Shown here piece by piece: positions 50,740-58,794 of a stretch of 64,000 bases of DNA. The position numbers and the translations under genes are program-made. Position 1 is the first letter of the stretch; every line of letters begins with the position of its first letter. Origin of the DNA: CBDIHP01 sp965279195 (GTDB taxonomy: Bacteria; Planctomycetota; Planctomycetia; Isosphaerales; Isosphaeraceae); the NCBI GenBank assembly GCA_965279195.1, contig CBDIHP010000047.1:310001-374000 (forward strand), written 5' to 3'. The notes beneath the pieces were generated by a model. That model was not told the DNA's origin. It did no database searches and worked only from the letters and a program-made list of their open reading frames with translations.

Positions 50740-51132
50740 CTATCCCCGGAGCGAGGCCCACGCCAGGGCCGCGCCCAGGAGGGCGGCGGCGAGGCCGGCG
50801 AGTCGGAAGCGACGGATGTCGGCGGCGAGGCGGTCGGGGCGGGGCAGGTGGCGGTTGGCGAGGGCGGGGAAGAGCAGGTAGAGGGCGGATTTGAGGGTCA
50901 TCGCCCAGCCGAGCAGGGTGACCAGGACGGGCCAGTCGCGGGCCCAGATGTTGTGGCCGACGACCAGGGCCAGGCCCAGGGGCAGGGTCAGCGTGCCGAT
51001 GACGAACGGAGCGAAGCCCGTCCGGCCCAGCGCGTGGAAGGCCCTCGCCCACAGGCCCGGGTGCGCGGCGTGCGACAGGCCCACGATCGCCAGCGAAACG
51101 CCCATCCACAAGTCAATCGTCGCGGCGGTCAC
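50740..51132 (-). CDS. Four-helix membrane protein, function unknown
   Basis: 130 residues, four hydrophobic segments (~5-25, ~42-60, ~65-88, ~108-128) joined by short loops. GTG at 51132 has AGGAG 8 bases upstream. No family was recognised; the DHHA-like HPGLWARAFHALG segment is not catalytic. Confidence 0.75.
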   Translation of the reverse strand: MTAATIDLWMGVSLAIVGLSHAAHPGLWARAFHALGRTGFAPFVIGTLTLPLGLALVVGHNIWARDWPVLVTLLGWAMTLKSALYLLFPALANRHLPRPDRLAADIRRFRLAGLAAALLGAALAWASLRG

Positions 51133-51299
51133 GGGCTCGCTCCTGCGGGGACGGAGATATCGGACACCAGAACATTTTCTTTAGGATAACCAAAACTGTC
51201 AAGCGGGGTGCGGGGTTTCCCCTCCCATCAACGGCACAAAAATTGCTCGGATGAACAGAGACCCCCGGGTGGATTGCGACAGCCGAGGAGGCCTCAAGG

Positions 51300-51485
51300 A
51301 TGCCGATGGCGAGGATACTGCTCTGGGCCGCCGTGGCGGTGGCCGTGCCGGCGTCGGCGCTTCTGATGCGCCTGGTGACGGAGTACCAGAGGAAGCGGCG
51401 ACACGAGCGCCGCCGGCTCGAACGCGACGCGTTCCTGAGCCGGATGAACCGCACGCTCTACTGGCAGCCGCAAGAGCCGACGTGA
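51300..51485 (+). CDS. Small single-pass membrane protein
   Basis: 61 residues: one membrane helix (~5-23, LLWAAVAVAVPASALLM) and a highly basic tail (QRKRRHERRRLERD). GAGGAGG lies 8 bases before the ATG. Function unknown. Confidence 0.65.
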   Translation: MPMARILLWAAVAVAVPASALLMRLVTEYQRKRRHERRRLERDAFLSRMNRTLYWQPQEPT

Positions 51486-51586
51486 CGGGGGGGATGCGGC
51501 TCGACGGCCGTTCAGGACTCCCATTTGACAGGCCCCCGGTCGCGACCTAGGGTTCCCGGGGGCCGCGTCGACCGCGTCGGGACGCC

Positions 51587-51612
51587 GGCGGCCCTCCCAG
51601 CGGGAGGCCGCC
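51587..51612 (+). promoter_or_regulatory. Hairpin covering the ART-like gene's ribosome site
   Basis: GGCGGCCCTCCC (51587-51598) pairs with GGGAGGCCGCC (51602-51612) with one bulged C and a 3-base loop. The right arm contains the Shine-Dalgarno GGGAGG of the gene at 51616, 3 bases from its ATG, so the folded form would hide it. Confidence 0.6.
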
Positions 51613-51615
51613 GTC

Positions 51616-52347
51616 ATGGCCAGATTCGATGACTATCACCGCACGGTGATCGGCTATCACGGCACGGGCTTGACGGCCGCGCTCCGGATCGTCAATCGCG
51701 TCGAGGGCTTCCGCCAGAGCCGGAGGGACTACGACTGGCTCGGCCGCGGGATCTACTTCTGGGAGCACGCCCCGAAGCAGGCCCTGGCCTGGGCCAGGCT
51801 GCGCCAGCGGCAGTACGAGCGGAAGTCGACGAAGGACGTCGAGGACGAGCGCCGGGCGACGGAGCCCCTGGCCGTCGTCGCCTGCATGATCCGGCTGGGT
51901 TTCTGCCTGGACCTGACCGAGCCCGAGAACATAGACTATCTTTCGGGGATCTTCGATGACTTCCGGGCCAATCTCGACATGGCCGGGGTCCCCTTGCCGA
52001 AGAATGATCGTCAGTACCGCCGCCTCGATTGCGCGGTCTTCGAGTACGCCTACCGCTCGATCGAGGAGACGGGATCCGGCCTGACCGTGGAGACGGCCCG
52101 GGGCGTGTTCGTGCCGCGTGATGGGGGCAAGAGGATCTGGGAAGGGAGCTGGATCTCCCGGGACTCGCACATCCAGCTCTGCGTCCGCAACCCGTCGAAT
52201 CTGCTCGGCGCGTGGCTCCACCATCCGACGGGCCTGGGGGTGACCGATGTCTGTCAAGCGATCCAGGCTGGCACTGCCCTGGTCGACCCTGCAAATCCGC
52301 CGCGCCCGCAAGAGATTCCAGGCGCTGACCCGGCTGGAGCGGATTGA
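51616..52347 (+). CDS. Possible ADP-ribosyltransferase-fold protein (HGT...GIYF type)
   Basis: 243 residues, soluble. H15-G16-T17 (GYHGTGLTAAL), then DYDWLGRGIYFWEHAPKQAL (~38-57), CAVFEYAYRS and SHIQLCVRNPSNL (~183-195). The order H-G-T, G-x-Y-F and a late Q/E strand follows ART-fold families such as DUF3990-like toxins; I cannot confirm the transferase. Its last ~33 residues overlap another frame (52247-52447) and may be partly an artefact of that. The ribosome site is inside a hairpin. It may act as a toxin with the small ORF as partner. Confidence 0.7.
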   Translation: MARFDDYHRTVIGYHGTGLTAALRIVNRVEGFRQSRRDYDWLGRGIYFWEHAPKQALAWARLRQRQYERKSTKDVEDERRATEPLAVVACMIRLGFCLDLTEPENIDYLSGIFDDFRANLDMAGVPLPKNDRQYRRLDCAVFEYAYRSIEETGSGLTVETARGVFVPRDGGKRIWEGSWISRDSHIQLCVRNPSNLLGAWLHHPTGLGVTDVCQAIQAGTALVDPANPPRPQEIPGADPAGAD

Positions 52348-52447
52348 CCTGATGGTCAGGGCCGGGGCGATGACCGAGGCCCAGGCCGAGGTCGCCAGGA
52401 AGACCCTCGCCCAGCTCCCCGAGCCTCCCCCCACGGTCCATCCGTAA
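52247..52447 (+). CDS. Small protein overlapping the ART-like gene
   Basis: 66 residues, ATG at 52247, 100 bases before the larger gene stops. A basic N-terminal part (IRRARKRFQALTRLERIDLM) and a helical acidic part (VRAGAMTEAQAEVARKTLAQ) resemble short partner proteins in toxin-antitoxin loci. GGGGGTG precedes the ATG by 4 bases. It could be a real antitoxin-like partner or only an overlapping frame. Confidence 0.55.
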   Translation: MSVKRSRLALPWSTLQIRRARKRFQALTRLERIDLMVRAGAMTEAQAEVARKTLAQLPEPPPTVHP

Positions 52448-52562
52448 GATCCCGGGAGACAACCCCTTCCATCGGGCCATTGCCTCCCACGCCCGTTCCT
52501 CCTACACTTGTCCCATGCGGACCGAATCCATTCGGGGACGTCTCGTGGGGGGAGGTGGGGCG

Positions 52563-53381
52563 ATGCGGCTTCCGAGGTGGCGATTCGGGTTCCGGGTGCG
52601 GCCGAGGCTGGGGATGCGGGGCATGATGGGGCTGGTGGCGTTGGCGGCGCTGGGGGTCTGGGGGGGATTGTGGATCTATAGCCCCGCGAGGCGGCTGGAG
52701 GGGATGCTGGACCGCAGCCAGCCGGCGTACCTCAGGCGCGAGGCGGCGGCGTCGCTGGGGTATGCGATCCCCTCGTGGGAGACCGACCGGGCGGTGGGGC
52801 TGCTGATCCGTTCGCTCGACGACGCCGAGCCGAGGGTCCGGGAAGCGGCGGGCGCCGGCCTGTACGGGCTGGGGCCCAGGGCCGAGGCCGCGACCGACGC
52901 GCTCCTGGCCCGGTTCAAGGATGTCGACCGGGGCGTGCGGCAGATGGCGGCCATGACCCTGCCCGTGATCCTCGCGCCCGACTCCCCGCGGAAGGCCGGG
53001 GCGATCGAGGCCCTCAAGCCCCTGCTCGACGACCCCGACGGGTTCGTGCGCCTGCGCGCGGGGATGGCCCTGATCGAGCTGGGCCTGCCCGACCTCGGCG
53101 CGCCCGCGATCGCGGAGGCGATCGCCGCGGGCGACTCGCTCCAGGCGGCCACGGCGCGGCATTTCCTCCGCCAGGCCGGCGACACCCGGCCGTTCCAGGG
53201 CGAGCTGTTCCGCCGCCTGGGCGACCCCGACCCGATGGCCCGCGAGCGTGCCTTTGCGCTGCTCGTCCAGATCGCGCCCCCCGATCGCCTGCGGGCGGCG
53301 GTGAAGGCCCTGACGAAGTCGGACGACGCCGGGGTCCGCGACTGGGCCGCCGGGGCGGTCGGGACGCTGGAACTCCCCTGA
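52563..53381 (+). CDS. HEAT-repeat protein with N-terminal membrane anchor
   Basis: 272 residues. One membrane segment (~10-32, GMMGLVALAALGVWGGLWIY), then about six HEAT/PBS-lyase-like helix pairs (LLIRSLDDAEPRVREAAGAG, LFRRLGDPDPMARERAFALL). ATG at 52563 with GGAGG 7 bases upstream is chosen over 52515. A scaffold for protein contacts; partner unknown. Confidence 0.85.
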   Translation: MRLPRWRFGFRVRPRLGMRGMMGLVALAALGVWGGLWIYSPARRLEGMLDRSQPAYLRREAAASLGYAIPSWETDRAVGLLIRSLDDAEPRVREAAGAGLYGLGPRAEAATDALLARFKDVDRGVRQMAAMTLPVILAPDSPRKAGAIEALKPLLDDPDGFVRLRAGMALIELGLPDLGAPAIAEAIAAGDSLQAATARHFLRQAGDTRPFQGELFRRLGDPDPMARERAFALLVQIAPPDRLRAAVKALTKSDDAGVRDWAAGAVGTLELP

Positions 53382-53404
53382 GGCCCCACCGGGAGGGGAG
53401 GGGG

Positions 53405-55033
53405 TCATTCGCGCGTCCGGGGGCCGTTCAGGAACCGGCCGAGCCAGCGGTAGCGGACGAGATGTTCATAGGTCCAAAGGAGGAACGCCGTGACGACGGC
53501 GATCATGCCCAGGAACTTGACGAGGGCGGGCACGGGCCAGTCCCTCACGAGGATCTGGGCGGCGATGATCAGGGGCAGGTGGGCGAGGTAGAGCCAGTAC
53601 GCGGAGTCGGACACGTAGCGTATGGTTTTGTTCTCACATGCGCAAACTTTGCGGAAGACCCCCATCAGGCCGAAGGTCATGAGCCAGGGGTAGGCCGATT
53701 GCAGGGAAATCACGAGCCATCGGGTCGAGGAGGGGGAGAGGCCCGGGCCCTCCCAGCCGCCCATGAGGGCCAGGCCCAGGGGGAGGACGCCGAGCAGGCC
53801 GACGGCGAGGGGGATGGCCCAGTGCTCGCCGATGTGATCGGCCCTCGCGTCCCGGCCGTGGTAGAGCACGCCGAAGCCGAAGAACACGGCGTAGTAGCCA
53901 AGGACGTGCGGCATCGGGATGATGGCCGACGAGGTGTCGGGCCCGAAGATGGGGGACTCGCCGCCTCCCATGAACATCTGAAAGACCATGGTCAGCGGGA
54001 CCAGCCAGAGGTATCGCACGGGCGAGAGCACCAGCCAGTCGGGCAGCCGCGCGGCGGGCAGGAGCGAGCCGATCGCCGAGAGCGCGGCGTATCCGACCAC
54101 GAGCCACCAGAGGAACCACAGGAACCAGAGGTGGCTGAAGACGTCCCCCTGCATCAGGGTCTTGATCAGCCCCGGCTTGTTCGTGCCCGTCGCGCCGCCG
54201 GCCTTGCGGAGGATCTCGGCGATGGCGGGCTTGTCCCTGGCGAGGTTCTCGCTGACCTCCAGCCCGAGCATCGAGGCGAAGGTGCGGGTGGTGCCCTCGT
54301 CGAGCAGGGCGAGGTCCAGGGGCGTGTCGCCGCGGGCGTTCGAGGCGTTCACGTTCGCCTTGAGTTTGATGAGTGCCTCGGTCGCCTTGACGTGGCCCAA
54401 GAACGCCGAGCCGTGGAGCGCGGTGCCGCCGTCGCCGGTGGGCGCGTTCACGTCGGCACCCTTCTTCGCGAGCAGCTCGACCGCCGCCGCCTTGCCCGCC
54501 GCCGCCGCCCACTGGAGCGCGGTCCCCCTGGCAACGGGGTCGCGGGCGTCGACCTCGGTGCCTTCCTTCAGATAGGTCTCCACCTTCGCGAGGTCGCCGG
54601 CCGAGGCGGCGGTCCAGAGGTCCTTGGGGGCGGTCGCCTTCGGCGCGGCCTTCTCGGGGGCGGGCTTGGACAGGAAGGCATAGATCGACACGCCCATCGT
54701 CGCGGGGACGACGGTGACCATGCCCAGCAGCAGGGGCAAGAGCACGCGCCGGAACCTGTGCTTCACCAGCGACCACCGCCCGCGCGTCCGCAGCAACATC
54801 GCGCTGAAGAATCCGCACATGACGAAGAACAACGGCATGCGGAAGCCGTGGACGGCCGAGAAGAACACGCCGAATCCGGGGCCCTGGCGGGTGTCCAGCA
54901 CCATCCAGTACGACGGGAAGAACGCCAGCGACGCGTGTAGCGCGATGCCCAGGATCATGGCGAAGGCGCGGAGGGCGTCGAGGTCATTGCGGCGCGCGGC
55001 GGGCGAGGGGGCGTCGTTTTTCATGGAGGGCAT
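53405..55033 (-). CDS. Acyltransferase-3 with inserted ankyrin repeats
   Basis: 542 residues. An acyltransferase-3 (OafA/YrhL-like) membrane domain begins with RRNDLDALRAFAMILGIALH (catalytic His ~33) and three helices, then ~140-290 is a cytosolic- or periplasmic-side insert of about four ankyrin repeats (ALQWAAAAGKAAAVELLAKK, ALHGSAFLGHVKATEALIKL), after which about seven more helices resume. It would acylate a surface glycan or lipid. No Shine-Dalgarno precedes 55033; 55024 is an alternative start. Confidence 0.9.
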   Translation of the reverse strand: MPSMKNDAPSPAARRNDLDALRAFAMILGIALHASLAFFPSYWMVLDTRQGPGFGVFFSAVHGFRMPLFFVMCGFFSAMLLRTRGRWSLVKHRFRRVLLPLLLGMVTVVPATMGVSIYAFLSKPAPEKAAPKATAPKDLWTAASAGDLAKVETYLKEGTEVDARDPVARGTALQWAAAAGKAAAVELLAKKGADVNAPTGDGGTALHGSAFLGHVKATEALIKLKANVNASNARGDTPLDLALLDEGTTRTFASMLGLEVSENLARDKPAIAEILRKAGGATGTNKPGLIKTLMQGDVFSHLWFLWFLWWLVVGYAALSAIGSLLPAARLPDWLVLSPVRYLWLVPLTMVFQMFMGGGESPIFGPDTSSAIIPMPHVLGYYAVFFGFGVLYHGRDARADHIGEHWAIPLAVGLLGVLPLGLALMGGWEGPGLSPSSTRWLVISLQSAYPWLMTFGLMGVFRKVCACENKTIRYVSDSAYWLYLAHLPLIIAAQILVRDWPVPALVKFLGMIAVVTAFLLWTYEHLVRYRWLGRFLNGPRTRE

Positions 55034-55110
55034 TCGCACGTGAGGGCGGGATATTTCCGAGCGGCCCAGGTCCTGGCGATCCCTCCTTGAGTGCCGAGCG
55101 CAGGCCTGAG

Positions 55111-55294
55111 GCGCTGGGCGCGGGTCTCCCGACCCCGCCCCCACCTTGAGAATCCGTACCGCAGGAGCGGGTCTCCCGACCCGAAAATCAAGGGCCCCGA
55201 CGCGCGGGGGCTTCCGGAAAAGGGCCTGGAGACCCGATTTGGTAGTCCAGCGCGGCGGGGGTAGGGGCGGGGTCGGGAGACCCGCGCCCAGCGC
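55111..55294. repeat. Dispersed palindromic repeat, copy F
   Basis: 184 bp with full ends at both sides (GCGCTGGGCGCGGGTCTCCC and inverse), followed at 55297-55317 by a GAAGCAAGCTTCCGCACTCC end of the other family. Confidence 0.85.
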
Positions 55295-55325
55295 ACGAAG
55301 CAAGCTTCCGCACTCCAAGGGGGGC

Positions 55326-56939
55326 CTACCGCAACCGGGTCGGCAACACGGCCGTGTCGACCGGCGGGCGGGCGCGGGGGGTGAGTCGGTAGAGGTGGAA
55401 GGTGCGGTCGTCGACCTTCGACTTGCTGGCGCGCAACGTCGGGCCCTGGGCCAGGGTGTCCAGGCGGCCGAGGCGCTCCAGGGTGGGGAGGTCGCGCGGG
55501 CGGGCGATCAAGGTCTGGGGTTTCGACGAGGACAGGGCCGTCGGCGAGGGAATCCAGGTGGCCGGGCGATTCAGGTAGAAGAGGCGGACGGCGAGGTCGT
55601 GAGGGAAAGGACCGAACGGGGTCGGATAGGGCTGACGGTCCCAGTCGTCGTAGACCAGGGTGAGGGGGAGTTCTGGCGAGGCCGCGCGGCCGGCGGTCTC
55701 GTAGAAGGCCCATTCCTGGCCCCGACGGTCGAAGTGAGGCCCGAGCACGCCCAGGCCCACGCCCCAGGTCAGGCCGAGCAGGGCGAAGGCCAGGCCCAGG
55801 CGCGGCCGCAAACGTTTGAGACAGTGCCCCTTGCGTTCGAGATGTTCGCCCACCCGGCACAACCCCATCGCGGCCCAGATCGACCAGGGGGACAGGGCGG
55901 ACAGGGCGTAATGGCTGTTCTTCACGGTCGCCAGCGACAGCAACGCCAGCGGCGCCAGCGCCCAGGCCAGTAACAAACGGTCGGACCCGCGACGCCCAGC
56001 GCGGTGACAGGCGCGTCGCAGGCAGGTGGCCAGCCCGAGCAGGCCGAGGGGGGTCCAGGGCAGGATCAGGCCGAGCACGGCGGGGCCGTAGAACCACCAG
56101 GGCTGCGCGCCGGCGAAGTGCTCGGGGGACTCGGCCAGGCGGTCGGTGATGTGGAGGGTCCAGAGCGACCAGGCCTTCGGGAACCGCCAGAGGATCCAGG
56201 CGGGCCAGGCCAGCGAGATCGCACCGACCAGGATCGCCGACCGCCGGTTCAGGAACGGGCGGGCGAGTCGCCAGTCGAGGTCCCAGAGCAGCGTGACGAG
56301 CGTCGCCGCGCCGATCAGGGCGGCCCCGAACCCGATCCCTTTCACCAGCGACGTCAGGCCGACGAGGGTCAGGAACAGGCCCCGGAGCGCGGCCAGTTTC
56401 CAGGGTTTTTGCGCGTCCATCCCCTGGCGCAGGCGGTCGAGCGCGGCCATCGCGGCGGCGACGAGGAAGGCGAGCACGATGTCGGGCTCGGCCAGCCGGC
56501 CCCGGATGACGGCCCAGGAGGTCGTGGCCTGGATCAGGCCGGCGAGGAGGCCGAGGTTGGGCCCGTACCGCCGCGCGGCGAGGCCGGCGACGACCAGGGC
56601 GAGGCCCGAGGCGGCCAGCGCGGCCGGCACGCGCGCGGCGGATTCGTCGACGGCGCGGTTGAGCCGGCCGAGGCCGGCGACGGCCCAGATCAGGAGCGGG
56701 GGCTTCTCGAGCCAGGGGCGGCCGTCGACGTGGGGCGCGGCCCAGTCGCCGTCGGCGAGCATCTCGCGCGCGGACTGGGCGACGAACGCCTCGTGGTAGG
56801 TCAGCCGCGAGCCCGGGCCCAGGCCGATGCCGAGCGAGGCCGCGAGCGCGGCCAGGATCGCCAGCACCCCCGGTATTGACAAGTGTCCGATTGATGGTCG
56901 GTCGGGCGCGGACGCGTCCGGTGCCCCGTCTTCGCGCAT
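55326..56939 (-). CDS. ArnT/PMT-like glycosyltransferase
   Basis: 537 residues, around 12 membrane helices. The GT-C signature LTYHEAFVAQSAREMLADGD WAAP then GRPWLEKPPLLIW resembles ArnT-type enzymes, which use a polyprenyl-phosphate sugar; the usual Asp-Glu of the first loop is His-Glu here. The C-terminal ~150 residues are a soluble domain. ATG at 56939 has GGGAGGG 8 bases upstream. It may decorate lipid or protein with a sugar. Confidence 0.9.
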   Translation of the reverse strand: MREDGAPDASAPDRPSIGHLSIPGVLAILAALAASLGIGLGPGSRLTYHEAFVAQSAREMLADGDWAAPHVDGRPWLEKPPLLIWAVAGLGRLNRAVDESAARVPAALAASGLALVVAGLAARRYGPNLGLLAGLIQATTSWAVIRGRLAEPDIVLAFLVAAAMAALDRLRQGMDAQKPWKLAALRGLFLTLVGLTSLVKGIGFGAALIGAATLVTLLWDLDWRLARPFLNRRSAILVGAISLAWPAWILWRFPKAWSLWTLHITDRLAESPEHFAGAQPWWFYGPAVLGLILPWTPLGLLGLATCLRRACHRAGRRGSDRLLLAWALAPLALLSLATVKNSHYALSALSPWSIWAAMGLCRVGEHLERKGHCLKRLRPRLGLAFALLGLTWGVGLGVLGPHFDRRGQEWAFYETAGRAASPELPLTLVYDDWDRQPYPTPFGPFPHDLAVRLFYLNRPATWIPSPTALSSSKPQTLIARPRDLPTLERLGRLDTLAQGPTLRASKSKVDDRTFHLYRLTPRARPPVDTAVLPTRLR

Positions 56940-57364
56940 GCGCGGCCCTCCCTGGCCCGGGTGTTGCGGGGAGGATAGCGGAAAATGCCGGGGAGGGGGA
57001 GGCGGATTTCCCCGGGGAAATGTCGCCGCGCGGCCGTCCATTTCGAACCGAATGGTGTGACCGATGTCCGGGACCGCGTCGCGCGACCCGCGGGGTACTG
57101 GCCTTGACACATGCACGGGCGAACCGATTTGAATTTGCTCTTGCCATGCGTGGGGGCCCGGGGTTAGGGTTGGGCCTCCGCACGAAGGCGGCACGCAGGG
57201 AGGATCCCGGGGGGATGATGGAGCAGGCGTCTCCCCGGCTCAGGTCATCGCCGACGGTCGACTCGACGGTCCGAGTGCCCTCTCACATCTCGCCGTTCAC
57301 CCGCCGGGACGTCGGGGGGCGGACAGACCGGTCACGCGGAACAGCAACAGAGGAGGCGGTTCGG
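56940..57364. other. Intergenic promoter region
   Basis: No gene between divergent genes (glycosyltransferase minus, PEP-CTERM plus). I see no strong promoter consensus. Open frames over it are shadows. Confidence 0.4.
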
Positions 57365-58072
57365 ATGAACTTGAGGATTAGGATGATTTCGCGTATGGAT
57401 GCTCGTCAACCGATGCTGATGCCGATGCGTTCGCATCTGCGCGGCGCGACCCTGGTCGCGGCGGCGGCCCTGGCGCTGGCCCTGGCGATCCCCGCCGGAT
57501 CCGCCCGCGCCGCCATCCTGCCGCTCGACCCCACGGTCAGCGACGCGGGCAACGGCACGTTCATCTGGAGTTACTCGGCGAAGCTCTCCGTGGGCTCCCA
57601 GATCCAGACGGGCGACTCGTTCACCATCAACGACTTCGCCGGGCTGGTCTCCGGCGGCCTGACGCTGCCCTCCGGCTGGAGCGTCGCCGTCGAGAACACC
57701 TCGACCCTGCCACCGGGCGTCTCGCTGATCGTGCCCGATGATCCGAACATCGGGAACCTCCGGTTCGTCTACACCGGGCCGACCACGATCGTCAACAGCA
57801 GCCCCGACGCCAGCCTCGCCCTGGGGATCTTCAGCGCGACCTCGACGGTCAACGACAACCTCGTCCACTTCAGCTCGTCCGTCTACCAGAACCACGACAA
57901 CAGCAACCCCACCGGCCCCGTCGCCACCGGCCAGGGGCCCGTCCGCACGCCCACCCTCGGCTCTCCGCCACCCCCGGTCCCCGAGCCCTCCGCCTACCTG
58001 CTCATGGGCATCGGCGCCGTCCTGCTCAGCTCGCCCTTCCTGAGGCGCCAGGCTCGGCTGTCGGCCGAGTGA
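57365..58072 (+). CDS. PEP-CTERM sorted secreted protein
   Basis: 235 residues. Signal peptide (~28-50), a beta-rich secreted domain with Gly/Ser/Thr and a C-terminal sorting signal VPEPSAYLLMGIGAVLLSS then PFLRRQ, matching the PEP motif, hydrophobic stretch and basic end processed by exosortase. AGGAGGCGG lies about 6 bases before the ATG. It likely becomes a surface or exopolymer protein. No exosortase is in the window. Confidence 0.9.
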   Translation: MNLRIRMISRMDARQPMLMPMRSHLRGATLVAAAALALALAIPAGSARAAILPLDPTVSDAGNGTFIWSYSAKLSVGSQIQTGDSFTINDFAGLVSGGLTLPSGWSVAVENTSTLPPGVSLIVPDDPNIGNLRFVYTGPTTIVNSSPDASLALGIFSATSTVNDNLVHFSSSVYQNHDNSNPTGPVATGQGPVRTPTLGSPPPPVPEPSAYLLMGIGAVLLSSPFLRRQARLSAE

Positions 58073-58100
58073 TCTGTTGATTTTTCAGGCATGAACATCG

Positions 58101-58132
58101 AAACGGGCGTCGCATCGCTGCGACGCCCGTTT
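58101..58132 (+). terminator. Terminator of the PEP-CTERM gene
   Basis: 14-bp stem AAACGGGCGTCGCA/TGCGACGCCCGTTT with a 4-base loop TCGC, 28 bases after the stop at 58072. Confidence 0.8.
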
Positions 58133-58180
58133 CGCGTTTGGGGTCGGAGCCCCCCCAAGGCGAGCGCCTCCAGCTCGGAA

Positions 58181-58769
58181 GCGCTGGGCGCGGGTCTCCA
58201 GAGGAAATTGCATTTGTGACGTAACCTGATTCTGCCGCCCTGGAAGGGCGCCCTGAGGTAGCCCAGGGTGGAACCCTGGGATCGGCGAAGGCCGATGCGT
58301 TCCCATCCTCAAGGCGAAGCGCTCGCCCCTGTCTCCAGCCCGGACGGAACCGCGGTCGATCGCCAGGGGCATGAGCCCCTGGGGAGGACCGCCAATGACA
58401 CAAGTCACTGCATCAATTTGACTTGCGCCGGCCGCCTACGGTCCAGGGTCTCACGCCCCGTACGATCGACGGACGCCCCTCCGCGGCTCGGGAGGGGGTC
58501 AACGCGTCGTCTCTCGGGAGGAAGAAAACCTCGACCCTCGCCGATCCCAGGGTGCCACCCTGGGCTACCTCAGGGCGCCCTTCCAGGGCGGGCATCGATC
58601 GGGTCCTGTCGCGAGGCAGAAACTCTGGTGAGGTCGAGACTTTCGTCCCAGATGCAATTTCCTCTCCAGATCCATGGTCTCTGGGCCCCGAACAACGGGT
58701 CTGGAGACCCGGTTTTGCTGGACCGCGCGGCGGAGGTTGGGGCGGGGTCTGGAGACCCGCGCCCAGCGC
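58181..58769. mobile_element. Dispersed repeat copy G split by another inverted-repeat element
   Basis: The left end (58181-58198) and right half (58690-58769) are one copy of the dispersed family. Between them ~58199-58672 is a foreign element whose ends AGAGGAAATTGCAT are inverted, and which holds a 54-bp inverted pair (58235-58288 and 58546-58599, one mismatch). No gene inside. Confidence 0.75.
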
Positions 58770-58794
58770 TTCGGACACCGGCGGGCGGGCCGGG

